A stretch of 64,000 nt of DNA from Wolbachia endosymbiont (group B) of Protocalliphora azurea (lineage in GTDB: Bacteria; Pseudomonadota; Alphaproteobacteria; Rickettsiales; Anaplasmataceae): NCBI RefSeq assembly GCF_947251865.1, contig NZ_OX366394.1, positions 1,486,352-1,550,351 on the forward strand. Direction: 5' to 3'. The position numbers were made by a program, and so were the translations under genes. Below, one piece after another: positions 37,922 to 45,697 of this stretch (position 1 is its first letter; each line of letters starts with the position of its first letter). Under the pieces are notes generated by a model, which worked only from the letters and a program-made list of their open reading frames with translations, was not told where the DNA came from and searched no databases.

Positions 37922-39303
37922 ATTATATACAGATATTGCCGGAAATGTTCTCTATTATCTCCTCGTTAGTGTTGCTACTGCTTGGGATTATATTTAACCG
38001 CAGAACTATCAACTTATTAGCACTTGGCTGCACAGTGGTAACTTTAATTATTTTAATTCTTTCGGCAGAAAACAATGAAATTTTTCTCTTTAATTCGTTG
38101 TTAAAACTCAATTTATACATCAGGTCAGCCCAAGGGTTAATTCTCAGCACAGGAATTTTAATACTTTTGATGCTGAATTTATCAAAATATGACTATAAAT
38201 ATGAATTTTCAATACTGATTCTTTTTGCACTGTTTGGCATGATAACTTTGGTTTCAGCAAATAGTCTGATCTCTTTTTATTTAGCTTTTGAGTTGATGAG
38301 TATATCTTTGTATGTTCTTGCGAGCTTTAATAAAGATTCGATTTATTCATGTGAAGCGGGAGTGAAATATTTTACACTCAGTGCACTATCTTCCTGCATT
38401 ATGCTATATGGAATGTCGCTGCTTTATGGATATACAGGACAAGTCAATTTCTCTGAGCTCGGTTCATTCTTGCAAAACCATCAGATAACTTATGGAATAG
38501 TCTTTGGGTTAGTCTTTGTTCTAATTGGTTTGTGTTTCAAGCTTGCTATTGTTCCTTTTCATATGTGGGCTCCAGATGTTTATCAAGGTGCACCTACCAT
38601 AGTAACTGCGTTTTTTTCTACGGCCCCAAAAGCTGCACTTGTAACATTTTTAATTCGATTGATGAATGAAGAGTTAGTAAATGTAAAAAGTTATGTTCAG
38701 CCTATTTTCTTATACGTTTCAGCATTGTCTGTGCTTATCTCAGCTTTTGGGGCTTTGCGTCAGCAAAACTTAAAAAGGCTGCTTGCTTACAGTTCAATTG
38801 GTCACATTGGTTTTATATTTGCTTCACTTTCTATTTTTACACAAGCAGGAACAGATAGTGCCTTAATGTATCTGGTGATATATATCATCACAAGCATAGG
38901 GCTATTCTCATATCTCGTACAAATTGACGATGATGATTGTGATATTGCAAATTTATCTGGTATAGGAAAAAAGCAACCAATTTTAGCATTCCATCTTTCT
39001 ATACTATTACTCTCGATGTCGGGAATACCTCCACTTGCAGGTTTTATCGCTAAATTTTTTATATTCAAAAGTTTAATAAATTCTGGCTTTATCAGCCTGT
39101 CTTTGATCCTTGTAATATCGAGTGTGATATCATGCTACTATTATTTAAATATCATGAAAGTTATGTATTTTGATAAAGCTAGTGGTAATAAGGTTGCTTA
39201 TTCTAAGAGTCTATTCATTATCACTTCAGTGGCTTCACTGATCAATCTCGTTCTTTTCTTGTATGTAGAAGATCTTGACTCACTCATTAAACTAAAGGGC
39301 TGA
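37918..39303 (+). CDS. nuoN: NADH-quinone oxidoreductase subunit N
   Basis: The 461-residue ND2-type subunit has SFYLAFELMSISLYVLASF, FKLAIVPFHMWAPDVYQGAP and LLLSMSGIPPLAGF. It completes the membrane arm encoded here. It is followed 4 bp later by birA. Confidence 0.96.
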   Translation: MNYIQILPEMFSIISSLVLLLLGIIFNRRTINLLALGCTVVTLIILILSAENNEIFLFNSLLKLNLYIRSAQGLILSTGILILLMLNLSKYDYKYEFSILILFALFGMITLVSANSLISFYLAFELMSISLYVLASFNKDSIYSCEAGVKYFTLSALSSCIMLYGMSLLYGYTGQVNFSELGSFLQNHQITYGIVFGLVFVLIGLCFKLAIVPFHMWAPDVYQGAPTIVTAFFSTAPKAALVTFLIRLMNEELVNVKSYVQPIFLYVSALSVLISAFGALRQQNLKRLLAYSSIGHIGFIFASLSIFTQAGTDSALMYLVIYIITSIGLFSYLVQIDDDDCDIANLSGIGKKQPILAFHLSILLLSMSGIPPLAGFIAKFFIFKSLINSGFISLSLILVISSVISCYYYLNIMKVMYFDKASGNKVAYSKSLFIITSVASLINLVLFLYVEDLDSLIKLKG

Positions 39304-39307
39304 CAAG

Positions 39308-40144
39308 GTGATCCTTGAAGGTTTTCGTATTTATCATTACAAAGAAGTTCCAAGTACTAATAAAGAAGCATTGGGTTTAATTGAGAAAGGGATATCAAAT
39401 GAAACTGTCATTATTGCTGATAAACAAACAGAAGGCAGGGGACGCACTGGAAAAAGCTGGATTTCTCCAGAGGGTAATCTCTATGCGAGTTTGATAATTA
39501 ACCAAGAAAAGGATGTCAGCAAATTGACAGAATTGACTTTTGTGACTGCTCTTGCTGTTGGAAATACTTTATTATCGTTAAATTTCTTGAATAATCAAAC
39601 CCACTGCGGTGTCATTCCAGTGCGTGACACTGGAATCCATACTTTTTCTTCTGGATCCCAGTGTCAAAGCACTGGGATGACAAGAGATCAATTCATAAAC
39701 GATCTCAATCTTCAACATAAATGGCCAAATGACATTCTAATCGATGGCAAGAAAATAAGCGGAATATTGGTTGAAAAAAAATCCAATTCAAATTGGCTCA
39801 TTATAGGAATTGGAATTAATGTCAATCATGCGCCACTTCCAGGCACAACGTGCATTAGCAATTACGGTGAATCTGTGTCTAACATGGATCTGTTAAAGGA
39901 ATTAATAATAAATTTTAATAAGCTAAGAAAGCAATGGCTATTTGATGGGTTTTATGCTATAAGAGAAATGTGGTTAAAAAAAGCATTCAAAATGAATGAG
40001 CAAATCAGTGTAAAGTTAGCTGACAAATTGTATGAAGGAATTTTTGCTGATATAGATAAAAGTGGTAAATTGGTGTTGCAGCAAAAGGATGGAAGCTTAA
40101 TTTATTTTGATGCAGGTGAGTTATTTATTGGCAGTGCATTATGA
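39308..40144 (+). CDS. birA: Biotin--[acetyl-CoA-carboxylase] ligase with in-frame repeat insert
   Basis: The 278-residue protein has the ligase core: STNKEAL, the biotinyl-AMP loop GRGRTGKSW (about residues 43-51), KWPNDILIDGKKISGILVE (about 138-156) and IGIGINVNHAP. It lacks the N-terminal DNA-binding domain of E. coli BirA, so it is a ligase and not a repressor. Residues about 100-127 come from a palindromic repeat inserted in frame between strands of the fold. The start is GTG, 4 bp after nuoN. The gene completes the biotin import/ligation pair with bioY. Confidence 0.93.
   Translation: MILEGFRIYHYKEVPSTNKEALGLIEKGISNETVIIADKQTEGRGRTGKSWISPEGNLYASLIINQEKDVSKLTELTFVTALAVGNTLLSLNFLNNQTHCGVIPVRDTGIHTFSSGSQCQSTGMTRDQFINDLNLQHKWPNDILIDGKKISGILVEKKSNSNWLIIGIGINVNHAPLPGTTCISNYGESVSNMDLLKELIINFNKLRKQWLFDGFYAIREMWLKKAFKMNEQISVKLADKLYEGIFADIDKSGKLVLQQKDGSLIYFDAGELFIGSAL
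39610..39685. repeat. Palindromic repeat inside the birA coding sequence
   Basis: Two hairpin halves, GTCATTCCAGTGCGTGACAC...GGAATCC and GGATCCCAGTGTCAAAGCAC...GGGATGACAAG, match the intergenic repeats at 25-26.4 kb, 47.6 kb and 52.7 kb. The insert is about 75 bp, a multiple of three, and leaves the birA frame open. Confidence 0.85.
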
Positions 40145-40278
40145 ATACATATGTAATTTTTGCTTACCTTATTAGTTTCATACTGATTGGTGGAAATTTG
40201 ATTTTTACCGTTTCTTGCTATACTAAAAGTAAAAAAATTCTAGAAAGCCTGAAAGATAATAATGAAGAAGAAACATAA
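40141..40278 (+). CDS. ccmD: Haem exporter protein CcmD (small)
   Basis: The frame of 45 codons overlaps the birA stop (ATGA) and runs 17 bp into ccmE. The product has one membrane helix (AYLISFILIGGNLIFTV, about residues 8-24) followed by a charged cytoplasmic tail rich in Lys then Glu, the usual layout of CcmD, which is 40-60 residues. Its position directly before ccmE supports the call. CcmD helps release holo-CcmE from CcmABC during cytochrome c maturation. Confidence 0.7.
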   Translation: MNTYVIFAYLISFILIGGNLIFTVSCYTKSKKILESLKDNNEEET

Positions 40279-40654
40279 GCGATTACTTATAACTTCAGGA
40301 ATTTTCTGCTTTTTAAGTTGTGCAGTTTTTTTTATTTTAACAACGCTCAAAGAAAATATCTCATTTTTCTATACAGTAAGTGAGGCAATAGTTTTACCAA
40401 ATAATCAAAAGCCAATCCGTGTTGGTGGAATGATTGTTGAAAATAGCGTGATACGGAGCGAAAGCGAAGTAATTTTTCAGATGACAGATTTTAATAAGAG
40501 CGTTATGGTGAAATATCAGGGAATACTTCCACCAATGTTTTCAGAAAAAAGTGGTGTTGTTGTACAAGGTAAAATGTTTGATAATGGTACCTTTCTTGCA
40601 GATACGGTGTTTGCAAAACATGATGAGAACTATAAGCCGAAAGTCCTAAAATAG
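40262..40654 (+). CDS. ccmE: Cytochrome c-type biogenesis haem chaperone CcmE
   Basis: The 130-residue protein has an N-terminal membrane anchor (about 8-28), an OB-fold periplasmic domain (KPIRVGGMIVENSV, VVVQGKMFDNGTF) and the haem-binding motif KHDENYKP. That motif has His120 for covalent haem attachment and Tyr124. It delivers haem to apocytochromes such as the membrane cytochrome at 29.8 kb. It is the last gene of the nuoJ-ccmE unit. Confidence 0.95.
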   Translation: MKKKHKRLLITSGIFCFLSCAVFFILTTLKENISFFYTVSEAIVLPNNQKPIRVGGMIVENSVIRSESEVIFQMTDFNKSVMVKYQGILPPMFSEKSGVVVQGKMFDNGTFLADTVFAKHDENYKPKVLK

Positions 40655-40691
40655 ATTTCCTAATTCAGTTGTATTGAAATGGTATGTGAAA

Positions 40692-40725
40692 GAAAGCAAC
40701 AGCCTGCTAGCAAGCTGTTACTTTC
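40692..40725. terminator. Hairpin between ccmE and a convergent gene
   Basis: GAAAGCAACAGC pairs with GCTGTTACTTTC with one mismatch around a 10-base loop containing TGCTAGCA. It lies 38 bp after ccmE and 5 bp before the end of the convergent 154-residue gene, so it can serve both strands. A near copy, with its flank TGAAATGGTATGTGAAA, occurs at 41229-41282. Confidence 0.6.
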
Positions 40726-40729
40726 CTAA

Positions 40730-41194
40730 CTACCACAATATATCAGAGTGAGTTGGTGCTTCCCATTCTACGTCATTATGGTCAATTATTGCTGCTTTTA
40801 ATCCTTCAACTTCGCCCCTTAGGTGATCAAGTTCTTCTGCCCATGTTCTATAGTTTTGATTATTATCAATAAATCCATCCTGCTGAATTAACTTATTCAA
40901 ATGAGATAAACCTTCGGCCAAGTGTTGGTTCATATCAATAAACTCTCCTCTAAGTTGTGCTATGTTCTCCATAATTGAGACACGCAAGCCCGAAACAAAC
41001 TTCTCGTTTAAATCGCAGACTAACTTATCCATAACTTGATAGACGTAATGAATTGTTGCAATTTTATCTTCAATGTCCTCAAAGTTTGTGGGCTTAACTT
41101 CAACTTCTATATTGTCTATTTCTTTAAAGTTGAAATCGCTCATTTGGTTTATTGCTTCAAAGTTATTTTCGCTTTCTTGTTTACTATTATTCAT
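40730..41194 (-). CDS. Hypothetical 154-residue coiled-coil protein
   Basis: The acidic soluble protein has helical heptad-like segments (IATIHYVYQVMDKLV; AEELDHLRGEVEGLKAAI) and ends in VEWEAPTHSDILW. GGAG precedes the ATG. It is the last of three minus-strand genes of unknown function in 40.7-43.2 kb. Its C-terminus, an Ala-Pro followed by an acidic/aromatic tail, faintly resembles those of the other two. No family is recognised; a secreted or host-directed role is possible only by context. Confidence 0.65.
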   Translation of the reverse strand: MNNSKQESENNFEAINQMSDFNFKEIDNIEVEVKPTNFEDIEDKIATIHYVYQVMDKLVCDLNEKFVSGLRVSIMENIAQLRGEFIDMNQHLAEGLSHLNKLIQQDGFIDNNQNYRTWAEELDHLRGEVEGLKAAIIDHNDVEWEAPTHSDILW

Positions 41195-41253
41195 GCTAAC
41201 TCCTATAAAATTTTAAAATCAACTCAGCTACATTGAAATGGTATGTGAAAAGA

Positions 41254-41287
41254 GGTAACAGCCTGCTAGCAAGCTGCTACCTTTTTT
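41254..41287. terminator. Hairpin with T run, second copy
   Basis: GGTAACAGC pairs with GCTGCTACC around CTGCTAGCAA and is followed by six T on the plus strand; on the minus strand a weaker CTCTTTTC follows. It lies 2 bp after the end of the minus-strand 147-residue gene. With the copy at 40692-40725 it brackets the 154-residue gene in direct orientation. Confidence 0.6.
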
Positions 41288-41288
41288 A

Positions 41289-41732
41289 TTAAAGCAATCC
41301 GTTCTCTTCGCCAGTAAATGCAGGAGCTCCTCCAATCTCTGGTATATCATCAAGTCTAGTCTGAAGATCTTTAAGTTTATCGTCTATCTCGCTTGTCTTT
41401 GCGCCTATGTTTTCTATAGTTAATGACAGTGGTGTTACTACGCCATTTGTAATCGCCTCACTTATATCGCCGTTATATTTATTAATACTTTTCATCAGAC
41501 CATCATAAAAATTTTTAAGATTCTTAACGCTTATCGTGATTGCCGGTATAGCATTAATCTCTTCTTCTTTCATGACCTTGGTTATATCAATCCCATCCGG
41601 TTTGCTTTTAGTAGTAATCTTCTTTATTTCTGGTGTTACAAAATCTGGTTTATTAAACGCCGGCTTCTGAAGTTGTAATGTACTATTTAATTCAACTCCT
41701 TCACTAGAATATAATTTTGTACTTTTACTCAT
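41289..41732 (-). CDS. Hypothetical protein sharing the IPEIGxAPxFT tail
   Basis: The 147-residue soluble protein has a predicted helical segment (IENIGAKTSEIDDKLKDLQ) and ends with DIPEIGGAPAFTGEENGLL. The larger neighbour ends with a very similar DMPEIGQAPDFTIVD motif, so the two are probably related through their C-termini. AGGAGGT lies before the ATG. The shared acidic tail could be a recognition or secretion signal (inference). Confidence 0.68.
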   Translation of the reverse strand: MSKSTKLYSSEGVELNSTLQLQKPAFNKPDFVTPEIKKITTKSKPDGIDITKVMKEEEINAIPAITISVKNLKNFYDGLMKSINKYNGDISEAITNGVVTPLSLTIENIGAKTSEIDDKLKDLQTRLDDIPEIGGAPAFTGEENGLL

Positions 41733-41778
41733 AATAGTTACCTCCTATAAAAAAACTACTTATCTTTATAAATCACTA

Positions 41779-43224
41779 CTATACAAATAACAGTGAGTCA
41801 TTATTAATGTCTACTATTGTGAAGTCTGGGGCCTGTCCAATTTCTGGCATATCATCCTTGATTTGCTTGAGCATCTCCTTGATTTCCTCGTTATGTTTAT
41901 TCTGTTCTTCAAGTTTCTCTTTCAATGCATCAATAATAGCATTGGACTGATCTTTACTGCTAAGATCACCAATCACAGACATGACTTTCTCGTGAGGCAA
42001 TTTGTGAATAATATCTTTCAGCTCTCCTGCACCTAAATTATCCAAAAGTTCTTTAAACTGCTCATTAGACATATTGCGAGCAAAAGCTTGAAGTTTGTCT
42101 GGGTTGTCAGCTAAAGACTTAATGATAATCTGAATCTTATTAGAATCAGTTAAATCTCGAGCTACTATTGCAAGTTTATCGTGGTCTAGTTTATTAATTA
42201 AATTATGTAACCTATCTCCTTCTAAAGTGTGTACTAGGGCTGGAAGTTGCTCAGACCACAATTCCTTGGAAAGAATGGTCAAATGGTGCTCATCTAAATC
42301 TTTTGCTAATTCTACAAGCTGATAATCGTCTATATTATTGATAAGTGCCTTGAACTGATCGACTTTTAAATGAGGTAAAATTTCTCTTACTTGCTCTGGA
42401 TTTAATTCTCTCACTAGGGCTCCAAGCTGATCATCATTTAAAATAGGAATAATTATTTGTAATTTTTCTGGATTTAGTTCATAAGCAAGAATATGTAATT
42501 GGTGATTGGTTAAATGACTCACCAAAGTTTTCCATTGATTATCTGTTAAGTGCTTTACTAAGTTCTCTATTTGGACTTCACTAAGAGTATGGGTAAGAGT
42601 TTCTAACTGATCTTCTGTTAGTCCCCCAACAAAAATTTTAGCAAACACCTTTGATAGTATTATATTCTCTGGTATTTTAGATAATATATTTTTTACTGTT
42701 TCTTCACTGACGTCCAGCCCAATATATTGTAATGCCTGATTGTCAGGTGAATTAACAATATTTCCTTGATAATCTGAGAAATAATATTTATAAGTATCAG
42801 ACAATTCTTCCTGTGTTACATAAATGTACTTAGATCTCTCAGATTTAATATCATTACGCAAAGTACCAGAACAACCTTCTTCGCAGTCTACAAAGTACGA
42901 TTTCATTGATAGCTTGACTAACATATCATTATAATATACAAATGCACAACTGTTTTTTGTATAACATGGTTTATCTCTAGAAAAACTACCTTTCAAAGTA
43001 TTTCCCTCTTCGTTCCTTATGCAATAAAAGGTATCTCCAAGGATGTTATTGCCGCATAATCTTATTGGTAATTCTATCGTTTCATCTTCTTTTCCCAGTT
43101 GCACAAGCTTAACTTTTTTAACCGATTGAAAAAGAGAAAATTCAGGCCAATAGACGTTGTTACCAAATCCTTTTGATAATTCCTCTCCGGGTACCATCTT
43201 AAAAACGCGTTTCTTGCTACTCAT
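41779..43224 (-). CDS. Protein with about 19 tandem 12-residue helical repeats
   Basis: The 481-residue soluble protein has three parts. Residues 1-190 contain several cysteines (CYTKNSC, CEEGCSG) and look like a beta-rich domain. From residue 202 to about 432 a 12-residue unit repeats about 19 times, with the pattern L-x-x-[DE]-[QK]-L-x-x-L-[VI]-x-x (LTEDQLETLTHT, LNDDQLGALVRE, LDEHHLTILSKE, LDHDKLAIVARD). Spacing is exactly 12 for the first 13 steps, then one 13 and one 14, then 12 again. A charged coiled-coil and the tail DMPEIGQAPDFT end the protein. The regular helices suggest an alpha-solenoid binding surface. No catalytic motif is seen. Confidence 0.75.
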   Translation of the reverse strand: MSSKKRVFKMVPGEELSKGFGNNVYWPEFSLFQSVKKVKLVQLGKEDETIELPIRLCGNNILGDTFYCIRNEEGNTLKGSFSRDKPCYTKNSCAFVYYNDMLVKLSMKSYFVDCEEGCSGTLRNDIKSERSKYIYVTQEELSDTYKYYFSDYQGNIVNSPDNQALQYIGLDVSEETVKNILSKIPENIILSKVFAKIFVGGLTEDQLETLTHTLSEVQIENLVKHLTDNQWKTLVSHLTNHQLHILAYELNPEKLQIIIPILNDDQLGALVRELNPEQVREILPHLKVDQFKALINNIDDYQLVELAKDLDEHHLTILSKELWSEQLPALVHTLEGDRLHNLINKLDHDKLAIVARDLTDSNKIQIIIKSLADNPDKLQAFARNMSNEQFKELLDNLGAGELKDIIHKLPHEKVMSVIGDLSSKDQSNAIIDALKEKLEEQNKHNEEIKEMLKQIKDDMPEIGQAPDFTIVDINNDSLLFV

Positions 43225-43427
43225 AAGTATTTCCTAATCAACTTAATTATAGCTATTCTAACATTTATTGATTAATTTATTGTTAAGTTAGTATATATCA
43301 GAATTATAATAACACACATTACTTGCATAAAGAAAAGTTATAGAAAGAGGGATTTTTTAGGAAACTAGTATAAAACACTCCTAGATTAAAATAAGCTGAC
43401 TTTATGATACGCTAGAACCTATATTGG

Positions 43428-43500
43428 TGGAGGCAAGCGGGATCGAACCGCTGACCTTCTGCGTGCAAAACAGATGCTCTACCAGCTGAGCTATGCCCCC
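43428..43500 (-). tRNA. tRNA-Ala (anticodon TGC)
   Basis: The acceptor stem GGGGGCA pairs with TGCCTCC (one G-T pair). The D arm is GCTC/GAGC, the anticodon loop is TTTGCAC with anticodon TGC, and the T loop is TTCGATC. The discriminator A is followed by a genomic CCA at 43425-43427. Length is 73 nt without CCA. Confidence 0.94.
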
Positions 43501-43800
43501 AATTCTTGCTTAAAGCATAAATCACTCACGCTGAAATGCAAGAAATATTTATTTGTGAGGCTATTGCTAAATAGTGCACAAATTCTGCATTTATGTATAA
43601 TTCTCTATCTTTTTAGAGTTGTACGTCAGCTTTACCAAAATGAATCTTTGAATTAACAAGAAGTTTTCCTTCAAAAATTTTTAATTAAATTATCACTAAT
43701 GCAGTACATTATGTAATTTATTTAACCACACATGAAAATTTTAGTTTGATTAAAACGGATAAAAACTATATTACTGTTTAGTGTAGCTGAAAAATAAAAT
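43501..43800. other. Gene-free stretch between tRNA-Ala and tRNA-Lys
   Basis: The 300 bp between the divergently oriented tRNA genes are AT-rich. They probably hold the promoters of both tRNAs. No gene, repeat or terminator is evident. Confidence 0.5.
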
Positions 43801-43873
43801 GATCCCGTAGCTCAGCCGGTAGAGCAACTGACTTTTAATCAGTGGGTCACGCGTTCGAATCGCGTCGGGATCA
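43801..43873 (+). tRNA. tRNA-Lys (anticodon TTT)
   Basis: The acceptor stem GATCCCG pairs with CGGGATC. The D arm is GCTC/GAGC, the anticodon stem ACTGA/TCAGT holds the loop CTTTTAA, and the T arm is ACGCG/CGCGT around TTCGAAT. The anticodon is TTT. Length is 73 nt including A. Confidence 0.96.
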
Positions 43874-43890
43874 CTTAGAATCTTAAAAGC

Positions 43891-45144
43891 ATGCTAAAAG
43901 AACAGGATAAAATATTCATAAACTTAAATGGTAAAGAAACACCACTACTTGAAGGTGCAAAAAAACGTGGTAGTTGGCAAAAAACAAAGGAATTACTGGA
44001 TTTAGGATCAGAAAAAATCATTGATGAAGTAAAGAAATCTGGCTTGAGAGGTCGAGGGGGTGCAGGATTTTCTACTGGCCTTAAGTGGAGCTTTATGCCT
44101 AAAAATCCTTTAAAAGCGTATTTAGTAGTCAATGCAGATGAGTCAGAACCTGGTACGTGTAAAGATAGAGATATATTACGATATGAGCCACATAAGTTAC
44201 TTGAGGGAATTCTTCTAGCTGGCAGAGCGATCAGCGCATCAGTTGCATATATTTATATCAGGGGTGAATTTTATAATGAATATTTAGTTCTAAAAAAGGC
44301 ACTTGAGGAAGCCTATAAAGAAAACTTAATTGGAAAAAATGCCTGCAAATCAGGTTATGATCTTGATGTGTTTATCCATAGGGGTGCAGGAGCTTACATA
44401 TGTGGGGAAGAAACAGCTCAACTCGAATCCATTGAAGGAAAAAAGGGCTTTCCTCGCATGAAACCTCCATTTCCTGCAGGTGTTGGACTTTTTGGTTGTC
44501 CAACTACAATAAACAATGTTGAAACTATAGCCATGGTTCCAGATATTCTAAATCGCGGAGGAGAGTGGTTTGCATCTCTTGGTAAACCAAATAATACTGG
44601 CACTAAGGTCTTTTGCATTTCAGGGCATGTAAATAATCCATGTAATGTTGAAGAAGAGCTCGGAATTTCACTGCGTGAATTAATTGAAAAATACGCAGGT
44701 GGAGTGAGAGGAGGTTGGGATAATTTACTTGCTGTAATACCTGGTGGGTCTTCAGTCCCACTAATTCCAAAATCTATATGTGATACTATTGAAATGGATT
44801 TTGATTCATTAAGGGCTGCACAATCAGGGCTTGGTACTGCTGCTGTAATAGTGATGGATAAATCAACTGACATAATAGCTGCAATAGAAAGATTATCACA
44901 TTTCTATATGCATGAGTCCTGCGGACAATGTACACCATGCCGTGAAGGCACTGGATGGATGTGGAGGATTATGAGAAGAATGGTAGCAGGAAATATTAAA
45001 CCTGGTGAAGTAGATAAGCTACTTGACCTTACAACTCAAATAGAAGGGCATACAATTTGTGCACTTGGCGATGCTGCAGCTTGGCCAGTTCAAGGATTAA
45101 TCAGACATTTTCGTCATATAATTGAAGAGAGGATAGTAACTTAA
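43891..45144 (+). CDS. nuoF: NADH-quinone oxidoreductase subunit F
   Basis: The 417-residue subunit has the NADH site [16 protein letters not shown], the FMN-site [28 protein letters not shown] and the 4Fe-4S ligands in [12 protein letters not shown] with a downstream Cys in HTICALGD. It is the entry point of electrons into complex I. It stands alone, 18 bp after tRNA-Lys, far from nuoJKLMN. Scattering of nuo genes is normal in Rickettsiales. Confidence 0.96.
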   Translation: MLKEQDKIFINLNGKETPLLEGAKKRGSWQKTKELLDLGSEKIIDEVKKSGLRGRGGAGFSTGLKWSFMPKNPLKAYLVVNADESEPGTCKDRDILRYEPHKLLEGILLAGRAISASVAYIYIRGEFYNEYLVLKKALEEAYKENLIGKNACKSGYDLDVFIHRGAGAYICGEETAQLESIEGKKGFPRMKPPFPAGVGLFGCPTTINNVETIAMVPDILNRGGEWFASLGKPNNTGTKVFCISGHVNNPCNVEEELGISLRELIEKYAGGVRGGWDNLLAVIPGGSSVPLIPKSICDTIEMDFDSLRAAQSGLGTAAVIVMDKSTDIIAAIERLSHFYMHESCGQCTPCREGTGWMWRIMRRMVAGNIKPGEVDKLLDLTTQIEGHTICALGDAAAWPVQGLIRHFRHIIEERIVT

Positions 45145-45166
45145 CTTATACTTTTAAATGATTTTA

Positions 45167-45685
45167 CTACTTAGCAGCTAAAGTTAAAGAATATTGATTT
45201 CCTTCCCTTTTAGGTGCTAATTCTACTTTTGCAATATCTTCAGCGTCTCTAATTAGCCGTTCTAATTTTTTCAGTCCAACTTCAGTGTTTACAAGCTCTC
45301 TCCCTCTAAATCTCATTGTGACTTTAATTCTATGTCCATGCACAAGAAAATCCCTTGCTTGACGCAATTTTGTTTCGTAGTCGTGATCACCAATATTAGG
45401 ACCCAGTTTAATTTCTTTTATAGTTAATGTTTTTTGTTTCTTTTTTGCTTCACTTGCCTTCTTTTTTATATCATACTTTTGTTTGCTATAGTCCAGAATT
45501 TTACATACTGGAGGAGTTGAATCAGGTGCGATTTCTACCAAGTCTAAATTAACACTTTGTGCAACTTCCAAAGCTTTTTCTATTGGAACAATTCCGACCA
45601 TTTCACCACTATGATCAACTAAGCGTACCTCCTTAGCTGTGATGAGTTCATTAATTCTGTTTTTATTGTTCTTTTTGACTTGCAA
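45167..45685 (-). CDS. infC: Translation initiation factor IF-3
   Basis: The 172-residue protein has the IF3-N domain (NRINELITAKEVRLVD), the lysine-rich linker and the IF3-C domain (KEIKLGPNIGDHDYETKL, VTMRFRGRE). The start is TTG at 45685 with GGAGC upstream, and no ATG is available. Rare start codons on infC are known to support autoregulation, since IF-3 discriminates against them (AUU in E. coli). It follows thrS by 12 bp. The usual downstream rpmI-rplT are absent; convergent nuoF follows instead. Confidence 0.95.
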   Translation of the reverse strand: MQVKKNNKNRINELITAKEVRLVDHSGEMVGIVPIEKALEVAQSVNLDLVEIAPDSTPPVCKILDYSKQKYDIKKKASEAKKKQKTLTIKEIKLGPNIGDHDYETKLRQARDFLVHGHRIKVTMRFRGRELVNTEVGLKKLERLIRDAEDIAKVELAPKREGNQYSLTLAAK

Positions 45686-45697
45686 ATTTTAGCTCCA

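Noticed and set aside
41779..43224. Leucine-rich repeat (LRR) or pentapeptide repeat protein
   Set aside because: The period is 12, without the LxxLxLxxN pattern of LRRs or the A(D/N)LxX pattern of pentapeptide repeats.
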